NCBI GenBank assembly: GCA_964649725.1 | Contig: CAZYTM010000013.1 | Coordinates: 1 to 64,000 of the forward strand | Origin: CAZYTM01 sp964649725 | GTDB taxonomy: Bacteria > Desulfobacterota > Desulfuromonadia > Geobacterales > Geobacteraceae | Direction: 5' to 3' | Length of the DNA: 64,000 bases | Shown: piece after piece, positions 32,184 to 40,764 of the stretch | How the letters are laid out: every line of letters starts with the position of its first letter | How positions within the stretch are numbered: the stretch's first letter is position 1 | Position numbers and translations under genes: made by a program | Notes under the pieces: model-generated | Databases searched by the model: none | What the model was told of the DNA's origin: nothing | The model's input: the letters and a program-made list of their open reading frames with translations, nothing else

Positions 32184-32645
32184 GTGAAGCTGTCGCTGCT
32201 CTGGGTGGGGAAGACCCAGGAGACCTGGCTGAAAAGCGGCATCGATGAATATGCCGGTCGGCTTCGGCACTATTTCCCCTTCACCATCTGTGAGGCCAAA
32301 GAGGAAAAGGGTGCTACAGCAGAGGTCGGTAGAAGTGCCGAAGCGGCCAGACTGGAGAAGCTGCTCAGCAAAGGGGCGAAACTGGTGCTGCTCGACGAGC
32401 AGGGGGAGCAGCTATCCTCAGTTGAAATGGCCGCCTTTATCGCCAGGGAACAGGACCAGGGGACCCAGGAGCTCGCCTTTGCCATAGGTGGTGCCTACGG
32501 TCTCTCCACCGGGCTGCGCAGCAGAGCCTACAAGACCATTGCCCTGTCGCGACTCACCTTTACTCACCAGATGGTCAGGGTATTTCTGCTGGAGCAGTTG
32601 TATCGGGCCTGCACCATCATGAATAACGAGAAGTATCATCATTGA
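32184..32645 (+). CDS. rlmH: 23S rRNA pseudouridine-1915 N3-methyltransferase RlmH
   Basis: 153 residues from a GTG. SPOUT methyltransferase with the knot region FAIGGAYGLS and C-terminal LEQLYRACTIMNNEKYHH, whose histidines are conserved. It methylates pseudouridine 1915 of 23S rRNA using SAM. Follows rsfS in the same operon. Confidence 0.93.
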   Translation: MKLSLLWVGKTQETWLKSGIDEYAGRLRHYFPFTICEAKEEKGATAEVGRSAEAARLEKLLSKGAKLVLLDEQGEQLSSVEMAAFIAREQDQGTQELAFAIGGAYGLSTGLRSRAYKTIALSRLTFTHQMVRVFLLEQLYRACTIMNNEKYHH

Positions 32646-32649
32646 ATGC

Positions 32650-32709
32650 TGTGAGTCGTGAAACGTGAGTAATGAATAAACCATTTCGCATCACGATTCA
32701 CCATTCACC
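32650..32709. repeat. Degenerate inverted repeat of GTGAnTcGTGA type
   Basis: GTGAGTCGTGAAACGTGAG on the plus strand and, after a short spacer, its rough complement (CACGATTCACCATTCACC). Such intergenic palindromes are likely repetitive in the genome. Confidence 0.5.
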
Positions 32710-32727
32710 GTATTTTCCGGAGGAACC

Positions 32728-34269
32728 ATGCCGAAACAACCGCTGCTGTTGATGATCCTGGATGGCTGGGGGATCAACCCGGACCGGGAGAAAAACGCCG
32801 TTGCCCTGGCCAATGCACCTAATCTGGCCCGGCTGCTGCAGGAATATCCCCACACCCGGATCATGACTTCTGGCATGGCGGTGGGGCTGCCGGAAGGGCA
32901 GATGGGGAACTCAGAGGTCGGTCATCTGAACATCGGCGCCGGCCGGGTAGTCTATCAGGACCTGACCAGAATATCCAAAGCGATCGACGACGGCGAATTC
33001 TTCACCAATCCGGTACTACTTGACTGCTTAAGGAAGACCAGGGGGGCCGGGGGCAGGCTCCATCTGGCCGGGCTGCTCTCCGATGGCGGGGTCCACTCCC
33101 ACAATACCCACCTTTACGGGCTGCTGGAATTGGCACACCGGGAAGGGGTCGAGACTTTTGTCCATTGTCTCATGGATGGCCGCGACACACCGCCGAAGAG
33201 CGGCAGCGACTACCTGGCTCAGGTGGAGACCGAGATCGAACGGATAGGAACCGGCAAGATCGCCACGGTCATCGGCCGCTATCATGCCATGGACCGGGAC
33301 AACCGCTGGGAGCGGGTGGAGCGGGCCTATAACGCTATAGTCCGCGGCATCGGCAATAAGCAGCCGTCAGCAGCGGCAGCAATCAGTGCCAGCTATGCCG
33401 CTGAGGTTAACGACGAGTTCGTCGAACCGAGCGTCATGGTCAGCAATGGCGAACCGGTCGGCAGGGTACAGGACGGTGACGGTTTCATCTTCTTCAATTT
33501 CCGCTCTGACCGGGCCAGAGAGATCACCAGGGCGCTGGCTCTTGACGACTGCAAAGGCTTCGACCGCCAAGAGCGGCCGAAACTCGCCGCATATGTCTGC
33601 ATGACCGAGTATGACGCCACCTTCGGCCTGCCGATAGCCTTTGCCCAGGAAGAGCTGACCAATATCCTCAGCCAGGTGCTGAGCCGGAGCGGCCTGACCC
33701 AGCTCCGCATCGCCGAGACGGAAAAGTATGCCCATGTCACCTTCTTCTTCAACGGTGGAGTGGAGGAACCGTACCCGGGAGAGGAGCGCTGTCTCATCCC
33801 CTCCCCCAAGGAGGTGGCCACCTATGACCAGAAACCGGAGATGAGCGCCTACCTGGTCACAGACGAACTGTTGCAAAGGCTCGACAGCGGCAGGTATGAC
33901 GTAATAGTACTCAACTTCGCCAACTGCGACATGGTAGGTCATACCGGCATCCTTGAGGCTGCCATCAAGGCGGTGGAGGCGGTTGACGACTGCGTCGGCA
34001 AGCTGGTGACCAGGGTAAGAGAGCTGGGGGGAAGAGTACTCATCACTGCAGATCATGGCAACGCCGACCAGATGTGGGATGAAGAGAGCCACGGTCCGCA
34101 CACCGCCCACACCTGCAATCCGGTCTGGCTGATCCTGGTGGATGACAACCGCAAAGGTGTCACTCTCCGCGAAGGGGGGCGTCTTGCCGACATCGCCCCG
34201 ACCATGCTGGATATGCTGGGGATCGCAAAACCGGTGGAGATGACCGGAGCGAGCCTGTTAAACAGCTGA
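32728..34269 (+). CDS. gpmI: 2,3-bisphosphoglycerate-independent phosphoglycerate mutase
   Basis: 513 residues. N-terminal LMILDGWG with the metal-binding aspartate and the catalytic serine S62 in GNSEVGHLNIGAG. The second metal site is in DHGNADQM. It interconverts 3- and 2-phosphoglycerate in glycolysis and gluconeogenesis with two Mn ions. CGGAGGAACC precedes the ATG. Confidence 0.96.
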   Translation: MPKQPLLLMILDGWGINPDREKNAVALANAPNLARLLQEYPHTRIMTSGMAVGLPEGQMGNSEVGHLNIGAGRVVYQDLTRISKAIDDGEFFTNPVLLDCLRKTRGAGGRLHLAGLLSDGGVHSHNTHLYGLLELAHREGVETFVHCLMDGRDTPPKSGSDYLAQVETEIERIGTGKIATVIGRYHAMDRDNRWERVERAYNAIVRGIGNKQPSAAAAISASYAAEVNDEFVEPSVMVSNGEPVGRVQDGDGFIFFNFRSDRAREITRALALDDCKGFDRQERPKLAAYVCMTEYDATFGLPIAFAQEELTNILSQVLSRSGLTQLRIAETEKYAHVTFFFNGGVEEPYPGEERCLIPSPKEVATYDQKPEMSAYLVTDELLQRLDSGRYDVIVLNFANCDMVGHTGILEAAIKAVEAVDDCVGKLVTRVRELGGRVLITADHGNADQMWDEESHGPHTAHTCNPVWLILVDDNRKGVTLREGGRLADIAPTMLDMLGIAKPVEMTGASLLNS

Positions 34270-34296
34270 CAGTTAATTCCAATAGAGGAGCATATC

Positions 34297-34950
34297 ATGT
34301 CCCAGACAGAAGAACTAGTAGACTGGAGTTATGAGCAGAAGTGCGAAAAGGCGGTCGAATCGCTCGGCAAGAACGGCTTTACCGCGGTCTACTGCAAAAA
34401 CAGCCAGCAGGCTGTCGACTATATCCTCACGGAAGCGGAGACCGCTGCCAGCATAGGCTTCGGCGGTTCACTGTCAGTAGCTGACCTGCAGCTTACCGAC
34501 CGGCTGGCCGGAATGGGGAAGGAGATCCTCAATCATGCCGCATCAGGGCTCACCCCTGAAGAGCGGCTGGAGACCATGCATCGCCAGCTGGCCTGCGACC
34601 TTTTTCTCACCGGCACCAATGCGCTGACCCTCTCCGGTATACTGGTCAATATCGATGCCAGCGGCAATCGGGTCGGCGCCATGTTTTTCGGCCCGCAAAA
34701 AGTTATCGTGGTGGCCGGTCGGAACAAGCTGGTGGATGGCAGCGTCGAGGATGCCATCAAACGGGTCAAAGGATACTCTTCCCCCCCCAATGCCAAACGG
34801 CTCAACTTCAATACCCCCTGCGCCAAGACCGGCTTCTGCTGCGACTGCAACTCGCCGGACCGGATCTGCCGGATAACCACCATCATCGACCGGAAACCGC
34901 GCCGGACCGATCTGCGGGTCCTGGTGGTCAACGAAGATATGGGGCTCTGA
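34297..34950 (+). CDS. LUD-domain (DUF162) protein
   Basis: 217 residues. Lactate-utilization LUD fold: IGFGGSLSVADLQL, TGTNALTLSGILVNIDASGNRV in pattern, and a C-terminal cysteine cluster CAKTGFCCDCNSPDRIC that may bind metal. Related proteins (LutC/YkgG-like) act in lactate oxidation, but this stand-alone form is of unknown role. 13 bases before comF. Confidence 0.82.
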   Translation: MSQTEELVDWSYEQKCEKAVESLGKNGFTAVYCKNSQQAVDYILTEAETAASIGFGGSLSVADLQLTDRLAGMGKEILNHAASGLTPEERLETMHRQLACDLFLTGTNALTLSGILVNIDASGNRVGAMFFGPQKVIVVAGRNKLVDGSVEDAIKRVKGYSSPPNAKRLNFNTPCAKTGFCCDCNSPDRICRITTIIDRKPRRTDLRVLVVNEDMGL

Positions 34951-34962
34951 AAGGGATAGCCG

Positions 34963-35730
34963 ATGTGGCAATGGATTGCCGACAATACAACACAATTTGC
35001 CGAAGCGCTTGGCAAGAGCGCCCTTGACATCCTCTTCCCACCGCTGTGTCATGTCTGTCGCACATTCATCCCCAATGCCGGAGATCTTCATCTCTGTGCA
35101 TCCTGTCTGGGGCAAAACCGCTCGATTATCTCGCCGCTCTGCGTTCAATGCGGTATCCCCTTCCTGACCGAAGCCGGTATCGATCATCGTTGCGCTGCCT
35201 GTCTCACCTCACCACCGCCATTTACAGCAGCGCGAGCAGCAGTAGATTTTTCCGGCCCGGTCAAAGAGATGATCCACAATTTCAAATACGAGCATAAGGT
35301 ACAGCTCCGCCGGCCGCTCGGGATACTGACGGCGCAGAGACTGCAAGATTTTGCCATCAGTTGCGCGCCGGACATCCTTATCCCGGTACCGCTCCACAAC
35401 CGACGACTCCGGCAGAGGAGCTTCAATCAGGCTGTCCTGCTTGCCGAAGTCCTTGCCAAATATTGGCAGCTGCCGCTTTGTCGTACAAATCTGCAACGGA
35501 TTCGCTGGACAGAACCGCAGATAAGTCTTGACGCCAGGGAGAGGCGAGCAAATGTTCGCGGCGCCTTTGCCGTTGCAAGTGCGGAATTGCTGAATGGGAA
35601 ACGGGTCATTCTGGTTGATGATGTCTATACTACCGGCAGCACTGTGGCGGAATGTGCCAAGGTGCTTCGCAAGGCTGGCGCAGCAGCTGTTTATGTAGTA
35701 ACTACGGCTCGAGCAGCTTATGGCGGTTAG
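34963..35730 (+). CDS. comF: ComF-family amidophosphoribosyltransferase-like protein
   Basis: 255 residues. N-terminal zinc-binding region with CHVC, CASC, CVQC and CAAC pairs, then a type I phosphoribosyltransferase domain with the PRPP loop VDDVYTTGST. Members take part in DNA uptake or recombination in competent bacteria, and the enzymatic reaction is unknown. AAAGGGATAG precedes the ATG. It may be cotranscribed with the LUD gene. Confidence 0.9.
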   Translation: MWQWIADNTTQFAEALGKSALDILFPPLCHVCRTFIPNAGDLHLCASCLGQNRSIISPLCVQCGIPFLTEAGIDHRCAACLTSPPPFTAARAAVDFSGPVKEMIHNFKYEHKVQLRRPLGILTAQRLQDFAISCAPDILIPVPLHNRRLRQRSFNQAVLLAEVLAKYWQLPLCRTNLQRIRWTEPQISLDARERRANVRGAFAVASAELLNGKRVILVDDVYTTGSTVAECAKVLRKAGAAAVYVVTTARAAYGG

Positions 35731-35751
35731 GCCTAGTTAAAGAAAAATTTC

Positions 35752-35780
35752 TTGACAACAATTCATAATAAAACTAAATT
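35752..35780 (+). promoter_or_regulatory. Sigma70-type promoter of cytochrome gene
   Basis: TTGACA (35752-35757) and TAAATT (35775-35780) at 17-base spacing, about 43 bases before the cytochrome start. Confidence 0.6.
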
Positions 35781-35822
35781 AACCACGCTCTGCTATTTAT
35801 AAAATTCAGGAGGTATGTCTGT

Positions 35823-36101
35823 ATGAAGAAATTGCTGGCTGCTGCTACTATGGTCGTATTCGCTGCATCAATGGCGTTTGCTGCCGCACCCGAAACAGTA
35901 TCTTTCAAATGCAAAAATGGCGATGTCACCATGAGCCATGTAAAACACGCTCCGGCGGGTTCTGACTGTAAGGTCTGCCACGGCGAAGGCGCCCCGGCAA
36001 AGGTTAAGCTCGGCAAAGACAATGCACACAAGGTCTGCAAAGCCTGCCACGAAGCCAAAAAAGCTGGCCCGCTCAAGTGCGGAGAGTGCCACAAGAAGTA
36101 A
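35823..36101 (+). CDS. Periplasmic triheme cytochrome c7 (PpcA family), paralog 1
   Basis: 92 residues with a 20-residue signal peptide ending AFA-AAP. Three c-type heme motifs: CKVCH, CKACH and CGECH, and histidines for bis-His ligation (HVKH). PpcA-type proteins carry electrons across the periplasm during metal reduction. It diverges more from PpcA than the second copy at 39395-39670. AGGAGGTATG is an excellent ribosome site. Own promoter and terminator, so a single-gene unit. Confidence 0.93.
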   Translation: MKKLLAAATMVVFAASMAFAAAPETVSFKCKNGDVTMSHVKHAPAGSDCKVCHGEGAPAKVKLGKDNAHKVCKACHEAKKAGPLKCGECHKK

Positions 36102-36120
36102 CTGAACTATTCTGCTGATA

Positions 36121-36149
36121 AAAAAGGCCCCGCATGGGGCCTTTTTTTA
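36121..36149 (+). terminator. Rho-independent terminator after cytochrome gene
   Basis: GGCCCC-GCAT-GGGGCC followed by seven T residues. Confidence 0.95.
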
Positions 36150-36317
36150 TATCTTCGCCATAATGCAAATGCTGCGCATCTAGCATATCATCAGCCATTA
36201 AACTCACTCTGTCATCACCAGCTGCCGACCATTCTTTGCTTGAATCCCGTTGCTATTATCTGCTATGGTATTTATTCACCTTCAGGTGACAAAGACATCC
36301 AAACTGGAGCAGCGGGC

Positions 36318-36803
36318 ATGGCAAAAAGCAAAACTTACGATTTCACCAAACTGCGCCGTCTTATTATCATCTATGGCATTGTTCAGGTTGTTCTTGTTGT
36401 TCTACTGATTTTCATGGCTGTCAATTTCCAGGGGAGACTCCAGCAGAAAGATCCGCAACTCTTTCTCCGCTGCATCGGTTTCAGTCTGGTAATCCAGCTG
36501 GCACTATTCTACCCGGTCTACAAGTTTGCCGCAAACGAGGCCTGCCGTGAAGTGGAAAGCAATGCCAACGGACTCACTACCGAAGAACAGAAGAGCTTCC
36601 GGAGCAAGCGGCTGGTAGGTGATGTTGTCAAGACCTCCATCTTCATGGTTTTTATCACCTTCATCTGGAAAATGATGCAACTCCCCCAGAACGCCGTCCT
36701 CCCCATCCTCTGCATTGCTTATTTCACCTTTATACTCACCTTCCTCAACTATTTTCAATGTTACAACTTTGCGGCAAAGCGGGAGATGAAGAGCAAGGGG
36801 TGA
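36318..36803 (+). CDS. Polytopic membrane protein, 161 aa
   Basis: Start taken at the ATG at 36318, which has GGAG upstream; the TTG at 36240 would add 26 residues without a ribosome site. Four predicted membrane helices: IIIYGIVQVVLVVLLIFMAV, IGFSLVIQLALFYPVYKF, TSIFMVFITFIWKMM and LPILCIAYFTFILTFLNY. Family not recognised. Its last 59 bases overlap the 3' end of the convergent helicase gene. Confidence 0.65.
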   Translation: MAKSKTYDFTKLRRLIIIYGIVQVVLVVLLIFMAVNFQGRLQQKDPQLFLRCIGFSLVIQLALFYPVYKFAANEACREVESNANGLTTEEQKSFRSKRLVGDVVKTSIFMVFITFIWKMMQLPQNAVLPILCIAYFTFILTFLNYFQCYNFAAKREMKSKG

Positions 36804-39300
36804 AAAACCTCTCCATCTCCAGCAATACCCTTTCTCCATCACCTCTGACAAGCCGGACCGGCGGGAGGGAGTTGAGAAAATATCTCCCGTAGTTTCGGTG
36901 CACTACCCTGCTGTCCAGAATCAGGACTGCCCCACGGTCAGTTCTGCTCCTGATCAGTCGGCCAAACCCCTGCTTGAATTTGAGTACCGCCTGGGGGATG
37001 TTATACTCCAGAAACGGGTCGCCACCGTTTGCGGCAATATGCTCGGAACGAGCCTCCAACACCGGCTCAGTCGGCACCCGAAAGGGCAATCGGGTTATGA
37101 CTACCAGCTCCAGCGCCCGCCCCTGCACATCGACCCCCTCCCAGAAAGAGTCTGTCCCGAATAGTACCGCATTCGGCTCCTTCCTGAACCTGGAAAGGAG
37201 CAGATGCCTGCTGATATCACCCTGGCGAAGCGGTGTGCAGCCGATCTCCAGAAGAGGTGCGGCGAGCTTTTGATAAATCCTGCTCAACAGGTCATAGGAG
37301 GTGAAAAGGACGAATGCCCTCCCCTGGGATATAGCGAGCCCGCGCCGGAGAATGGCAATTATCGACGACTCGAATGCTGCCATGCCAGGCTCCGGGATAT
37401 TTTCAGGGATGCCGACAAATGCCTGGCTGGCATAATCGAATGGTGATGCCAGGAGCAGTTCCGTCACCCTGCTTCGCGGCAGAAGGGAGATGCCGGTACG
37501 TTGCGCCAGAAAATCGAACCGCTCCCCTACTGCCAGGGTAGCTGAAGTGAGGATGACCGTGCGGAATTTCTCCAGGATCGCCGACTTTATCGACTCAGCC
37601 ACTTCCAGCGGTGCAGCATAAAGCCGTACCACCATCCCCTTGTTCCCCCTCCTTACCTCGAACCAGCGGCAGAAATCGGGGTCGTATGCAGCAAAGAAGC
37701 GGAGTTCAGCCACGCCAGCTTCAAGTCTGGTTCTGATCCCCTTCAGGTCCAGCAACGGGCTCGCCAGCCGGTCAAGTACCCTGGCCGGGAGCAAGTCGCA
37801 GACCCGGAGAAAATCCTTGATGGCAATTGCATAATCGGTAAGAGCAACGGCCAGTTCATCTATTCTACCTTCCACCTCGCGCCAGAAGGGGGCACTGGTT
37901 ACTGCTGGCGTTACTCGCAGTTTCAGTTCTCCCTGCCGTTTTGTTCCCTGTTGCAGATAGTCTATAAGATCAAACCCGATCGCATCCATGCTCCGCGACA
38001 CTGTATCGACCATGGCGGTGCGCCTCGGGATAAGACGTTCCTCCAGGATTGCAGCGGCTTCCATGTATAGGGCATCAAGCGACTCAGGGACTTCACGGGA
38101 CAAAAGCGTGGAGAGTTGCGGCAAAAGCCCTCTCTGTGGCTTGCGAGGATGCTGCAGACGGCCGAACAGTTTCAGCAGCCCCTGCCTGGTCACCTGGCTG
38201 GCGAGATAATTTGTCGCCACATCTTCCAGATGATGCCCCTCATCAAAGATTATCCGCTGGAATGGTGGCAGGACTGCGCTACCACCGTAGCCGGTCTCCT
38301 GTCTTACTGCCACATCTGCCATCAGCAGGGCATGGTTGACTATCAGCAGATCGGCGCTGGCTGCAGCTCGACGGGCAGCATAAAAGAAACATTTCGTATA
38401 GTATGCGCATTTAACCCGGCTGCACTGGTCTGCTTCACAGCAGACCTCTTCCCAGGTCTCGTCGCGCGGCACAAAAGAGAGATCGCTGCGACAGCCGTCT
38501 GAACTCTTTTCACTCCAGGCGACGAGAGCCTCAAGTTCCTCACCATGTTCATCCTTAAATAGCGCCGGTTCCCCTCTGACCCCTTCCAGTTTCCGCCGGC
38601 AGAGATAGTTACTCCTCCCCTTCACCAGCACAGCCCTGAAATCGAGCCCCCCCTGCTTCTGGATGAACGGGATATCCTTCTTGGTCAGCTGCTCCTGAAG
38701 ATTGATGGTATTAGTGGATATCACCACCCGTTCGCGATTCCTGACCGCCCAGAGAAGCGCCGGGAGCAGATAGGCGAGTGACTTGCCGATCCCGGTGCCT
38801 GCCTCGATCATAGCGACCTTGTCGCTGTTGAACGCCTCAGCCACGGCAAAGGCCATCCGCACCTGTTCGTCACGGTGCTCGTAACCGGCGAGATTCTGCC
38901 CCAGCACCCCATCCGGGGCATACCAGCGTTCCAGTTCTGGATATGAGAGATTCTGCCGGATCGGCATGGGAAAGGGCGCGACAACCTGGTAACAGCGTTC
39001 CGCAGAGTTGTCGATGATATAGAAGCCGACCCCCTGGTTGCCAAGGATAGAGGCGATCTCTATATCCGCGTCAGAGGGGGTAAGTTCGCCAGAGGGGTGA
39101 TTATGGATAACCACATCACCGAACGATGCAGCGATCATGATCGCCGCCACCATATCCCGGTTCCCCCGGGCCAGCGGTTCGGTATCTATTACCAGCAGGG
39201 ATTCGTCGGTGCGCCCCAGGGAGAAGACTTCATTGCCATTGGCATCGGCAATCGCCTCCCGCAACTGGAGCAGGGCATTATCAGAAAAATAGCGCTTCAT
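36745..39300 (-). CDS. JAB-domain / DinG-type helicase fusion
   Basis: 851 residues. N-terminal JAB (RadC/MPN-like) domain with the metal motif HNHPSGELTPSDAD at 66-79. A DinG/XPD-like superfamily 2 helicase follows, with Walker A EAGTGIGKS at 166-174, DEGHH Walker B and an iron-sulfur domain (cysteines in CCEADQCSRVKCAYYTKC). The C-terminal motif VI is GFGRLIRSRTDRG. It would unwind DNA, perhaps R-loops or G-quadruplexes; the JAB part could be a metalloprotease or a binding domain. It overlaps the convergent membrane protein gene by 59 bases. Confidence 0.88.
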   Translation of the reverse strand: MKRYFSDNALLQLREAIADANGNEVFSLGRTDESLLVIDTEPLARGNRDMVAAIMIAASFGDVVIHNHPSGELTPSDADIEIASILGNQGVGFYIIDNSAERCYQVVAPFPMPIRQNLSYPELERWYAPDGVLGQNLAGYEHRDEQVRMAFAVAEAFNSDKVAMIEAGTGIGKSLAYLLPALLWAVRNRERVVISTNTINLQEQLTKKDIPFIQKQGGLDFRAVLVKGRSNYLCRRKLEGVRGEPALFKDEHGEELEALVAWSEKSSDGCRSDLSFVPRDETWEEVCCEADQCSRVKCAYYTKCFFYAARRAAASADLLIVNHALLMADVAVRQETGYGGSAVLPPFQRIIFDEGHHLEDVATNYLASQVTRQGLLKLFGRLQHPRKPQRGLLPQLSTLLSREVPESLDALYMEAAAILEERLIPRRTAMVDTVSRSMDAIGFDLIDYLQQGTKRQGELKLRVTPAVTSAPFWREVEGRIDELAVALTDYAIAIKDFLRVCDLLPARVLDRLASPLLDLKGIRTRLEAGVAELRFFAAYDPDFCRWFEVRRGNKGMVVRLYAAPLEVAESIKSAILEKFRTVILTSATLAVGERFDFLAQRTGISLLPRSRVTELLLASPFDYASQAFVGIPENIPEPGMAAFESSIIAILRRGLAISQGRAFVLFTSYDLLSRIYQKLAAPLLEIGCTPLRQGDISRHLLLSRFRKEPNAVLFGTDSFWEGVDVQGRALELVVITRLPFRVPTEPVLEARSEHIAANGGDPFLEYNIPQAVLKFKQGFGRLIRSRTDRGAVLILDSRVVHRNYGRYFLNSLPPVRLVRGDGERVLLEMERFFTPCSSSPALPQSCNIENS

Positions 39301-39339
39301 CTCTCATTGAAGATACCCTCTTTGCCAGAGCGCCGCAAT

Positions 39340-39369
39340 AAAAAAGGGGTGGCCAGCGGCCACCCCGTT
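39340..39369 (-). terminator. Terminator of the second triheme cytochrome gene
   Basis: GGGGTGGCC-AGC-GGCCACCCC; on the minus strand it is followed by TTTTTT. It lies between the cytochrome and helicase genes. Confidence 0.9.
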
Positions 39370-39394
39370 CCAGACAGATGATTAACCTGACAGC

Positions 39395-39670
39395 TTATTT
39401 TTTGTGGCACTCCCCGCACTTGGTCGGACCCGCCTGCTTCGACTCATGGCAACCCTTGCATGTCTTGTGGGCGATATCCTTGCCAAAGCCCTCGATCTTT
39501 CCTGGCGCCTTTTCGTGACATACCTTGCAATCACCCTTGGCAATCTCCTCATGTTTCTTGTGCGGGAATGTCACGTTGCCGTTCTTGGCCGGCAGGGTGA
39601 TGGTGTCGGCTGCCAGGGCGAGGCTGCTGGCCCAGATAGTCAATACTGCTGCACTAAGAATCCGTTTCAT
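39395..39670 (-). CDS. Periplasmic triheme cytochrome c7 (PpcA family), paralog 2
   Basis: 91 residues with a 20-residue signal peptide ending ALA-ADT. Three heme motifs CKVCH, CKGCH and CGECH, histidines in FPHKKH, and the PpcA signature APGKIEGFGKDIAHKTCKG (19 residues). Closest in pattern to G. sulfurreducens PpcA. Electron carrier from the inner membrane to outer-membrane cytochromes. AAAGGAGC ribosome site. Divergent from the HTH-EF-hand gene. Confidence 0.95.
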   Translation of the reverse strand: MKRILSAAVLTIWASSLALAADTITLPAKNGNVTFPHKKHEEIAKGDCKVCHEKAPGKIEGFGKDIAHKTCKGCHESKQAGPTKCGECHKK

Positions 39671-39708
39671 AATTTTGCTCCTTTTGGTTTGTTCTGCAGA
39701 TATTTAAT

Positions 39709-39736
39709 ACTTTAACCAATAAATACCGTATGACAA
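39709..39736 (-). promoter_or_regulatory. Sigma70-type promoter of second cytochrome gene
   Basis: Minus-strand TTGTCA (39736-39731) and TAAAGT (39714-39709) with a 16-base spacer. Confidence 0.45.
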
Positions 39737-39849
39737 GCGGTTTCGCTATCGACATCTAGAGTCGTACCACCCGATGTCGGGTCCGTAAAATTACCCGACA
39801 AAGATAAAATATTCAGGAAAATCAACAAATTCCTGTTAATATTAGAACA

Positions 39850-40761
39850 ATGGAACAGAACAGTGATAAAAACGGAAAAATTGCTCCTCCAGGGGTCGCC
39901 ATAGATGGTACCGCCATAAAATCGCTGCGTGAAGCAAAAAAACTTACCCAACTCTATGTGGCCAATGTAGTCGGTGTTACTACCGACACTATCTCCCGCT
40001 GGGAGAACAACCGCTACCCCTCCATCAAGCGGGACAACGCCGAAAAACTGGCTGCTGCTCTCGAAGTAACCCTGGATGATATCCTGCGCCGCGAAGAGCT
40101 GGAGCCGGTAGCTGCCGAGCCGGGACCAACCCCGACCGGCAAACATCATGGCATCCTTCTCCTGCTGATCATTGTCGTTATTCTGATCGGTGTATTCATT
40201 GCTCGCCAGACTGCCATAACGCCGACCGCGGTCCGCTGGCTCCCTCATTTTGCCGCTCCCGGAGAAGTCATACCGGTACAGATAAAACTTTTGCGCCGTG
40301 ACCCGGGAACAGGCGGGATAATTGTCAGAGAGCAACTGCCACCAGGATGGCAACTGCTCCGGGCGAACCCTGTGCCGTCAGTTGGAGAAAAACCAGACTC
40401 CGAGGTGAAATGGCTCATCCCAGGCAACAGCGGACCGACAACCATCTCTTACACGGTCCGGATACCGAAAGACCTTCATCTTGGCACAACACAGGTCCTT
40501 TCCGGCAAAATTGTCCTGCAGCGTAATGATACTACCCGCACCGAGACGATCGGCGGCAGCAGCAAGATAACTGTCAATGGCCGCCATTGGGCCGACAGCA
40601 ACGGTGACGGAAAGATCGATGACAACGAGATCATGCCTGCCTATTATCTGACTGAAGAGATGAAAGGGTTCGACATCAACTGGAAGAGTATCGAGACGAT
40701 CTGGAACAGCAAGGGTTACACCTGGAATATTGACAGGCAGGAGTTCATGGTGAACAGATAA
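39850..40761 (+). CDS. HTH-XRE membrane protein with C-terminal EF-hand-like motif
   Basis: 303 residues. N-terminal XRE-type helix-turn-helix (about 20-80, with YVANVVGVTTDTISRWENN), a linker, one membrane helix (about 99-116, HHGILLLLIIVVILIGVFIA) and an extracytoplasmic part. That part has a beta-sandwich-like region and a calcium-loop motif DSNGDGKIDDNE near 256-267. It looks like a one-component transmembrane regulator, cytoplasmic DNA binding with a periplasmic sensor. Divergent from the PpcA gene, which it may regulate. Possible Ca2+ or protein ligand is inference. Confidence 0.75.
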   Translation: MEQNSDKNGKIAPPGVAIDGTAIKSLREAKKLTQLYVANVVGVTTDTISRWENNRYPSIKRDNAEKLAAALEVTLDDILRREELEPVAAEPGPTPTGKHHGILLLLIIVVILIGVFIARQTAITPTAVRWLPHFAAPGEVIPVQIKLLRRDPGTGGIIVREQLPPGWQLLRANPVPSVGEKPDSEVKWLIPGNSGPTTISYTVRIPKDLHLGTTQVLSGKIVLQRNDTTRTETIGGSSKITVNGRHWADSNGDGKIDDNEIMPAYYLTEEMKGFDINWKSIETIWNSKGYTWNIDRQEFMVNR

Positions 40762-40764
40762 TCA

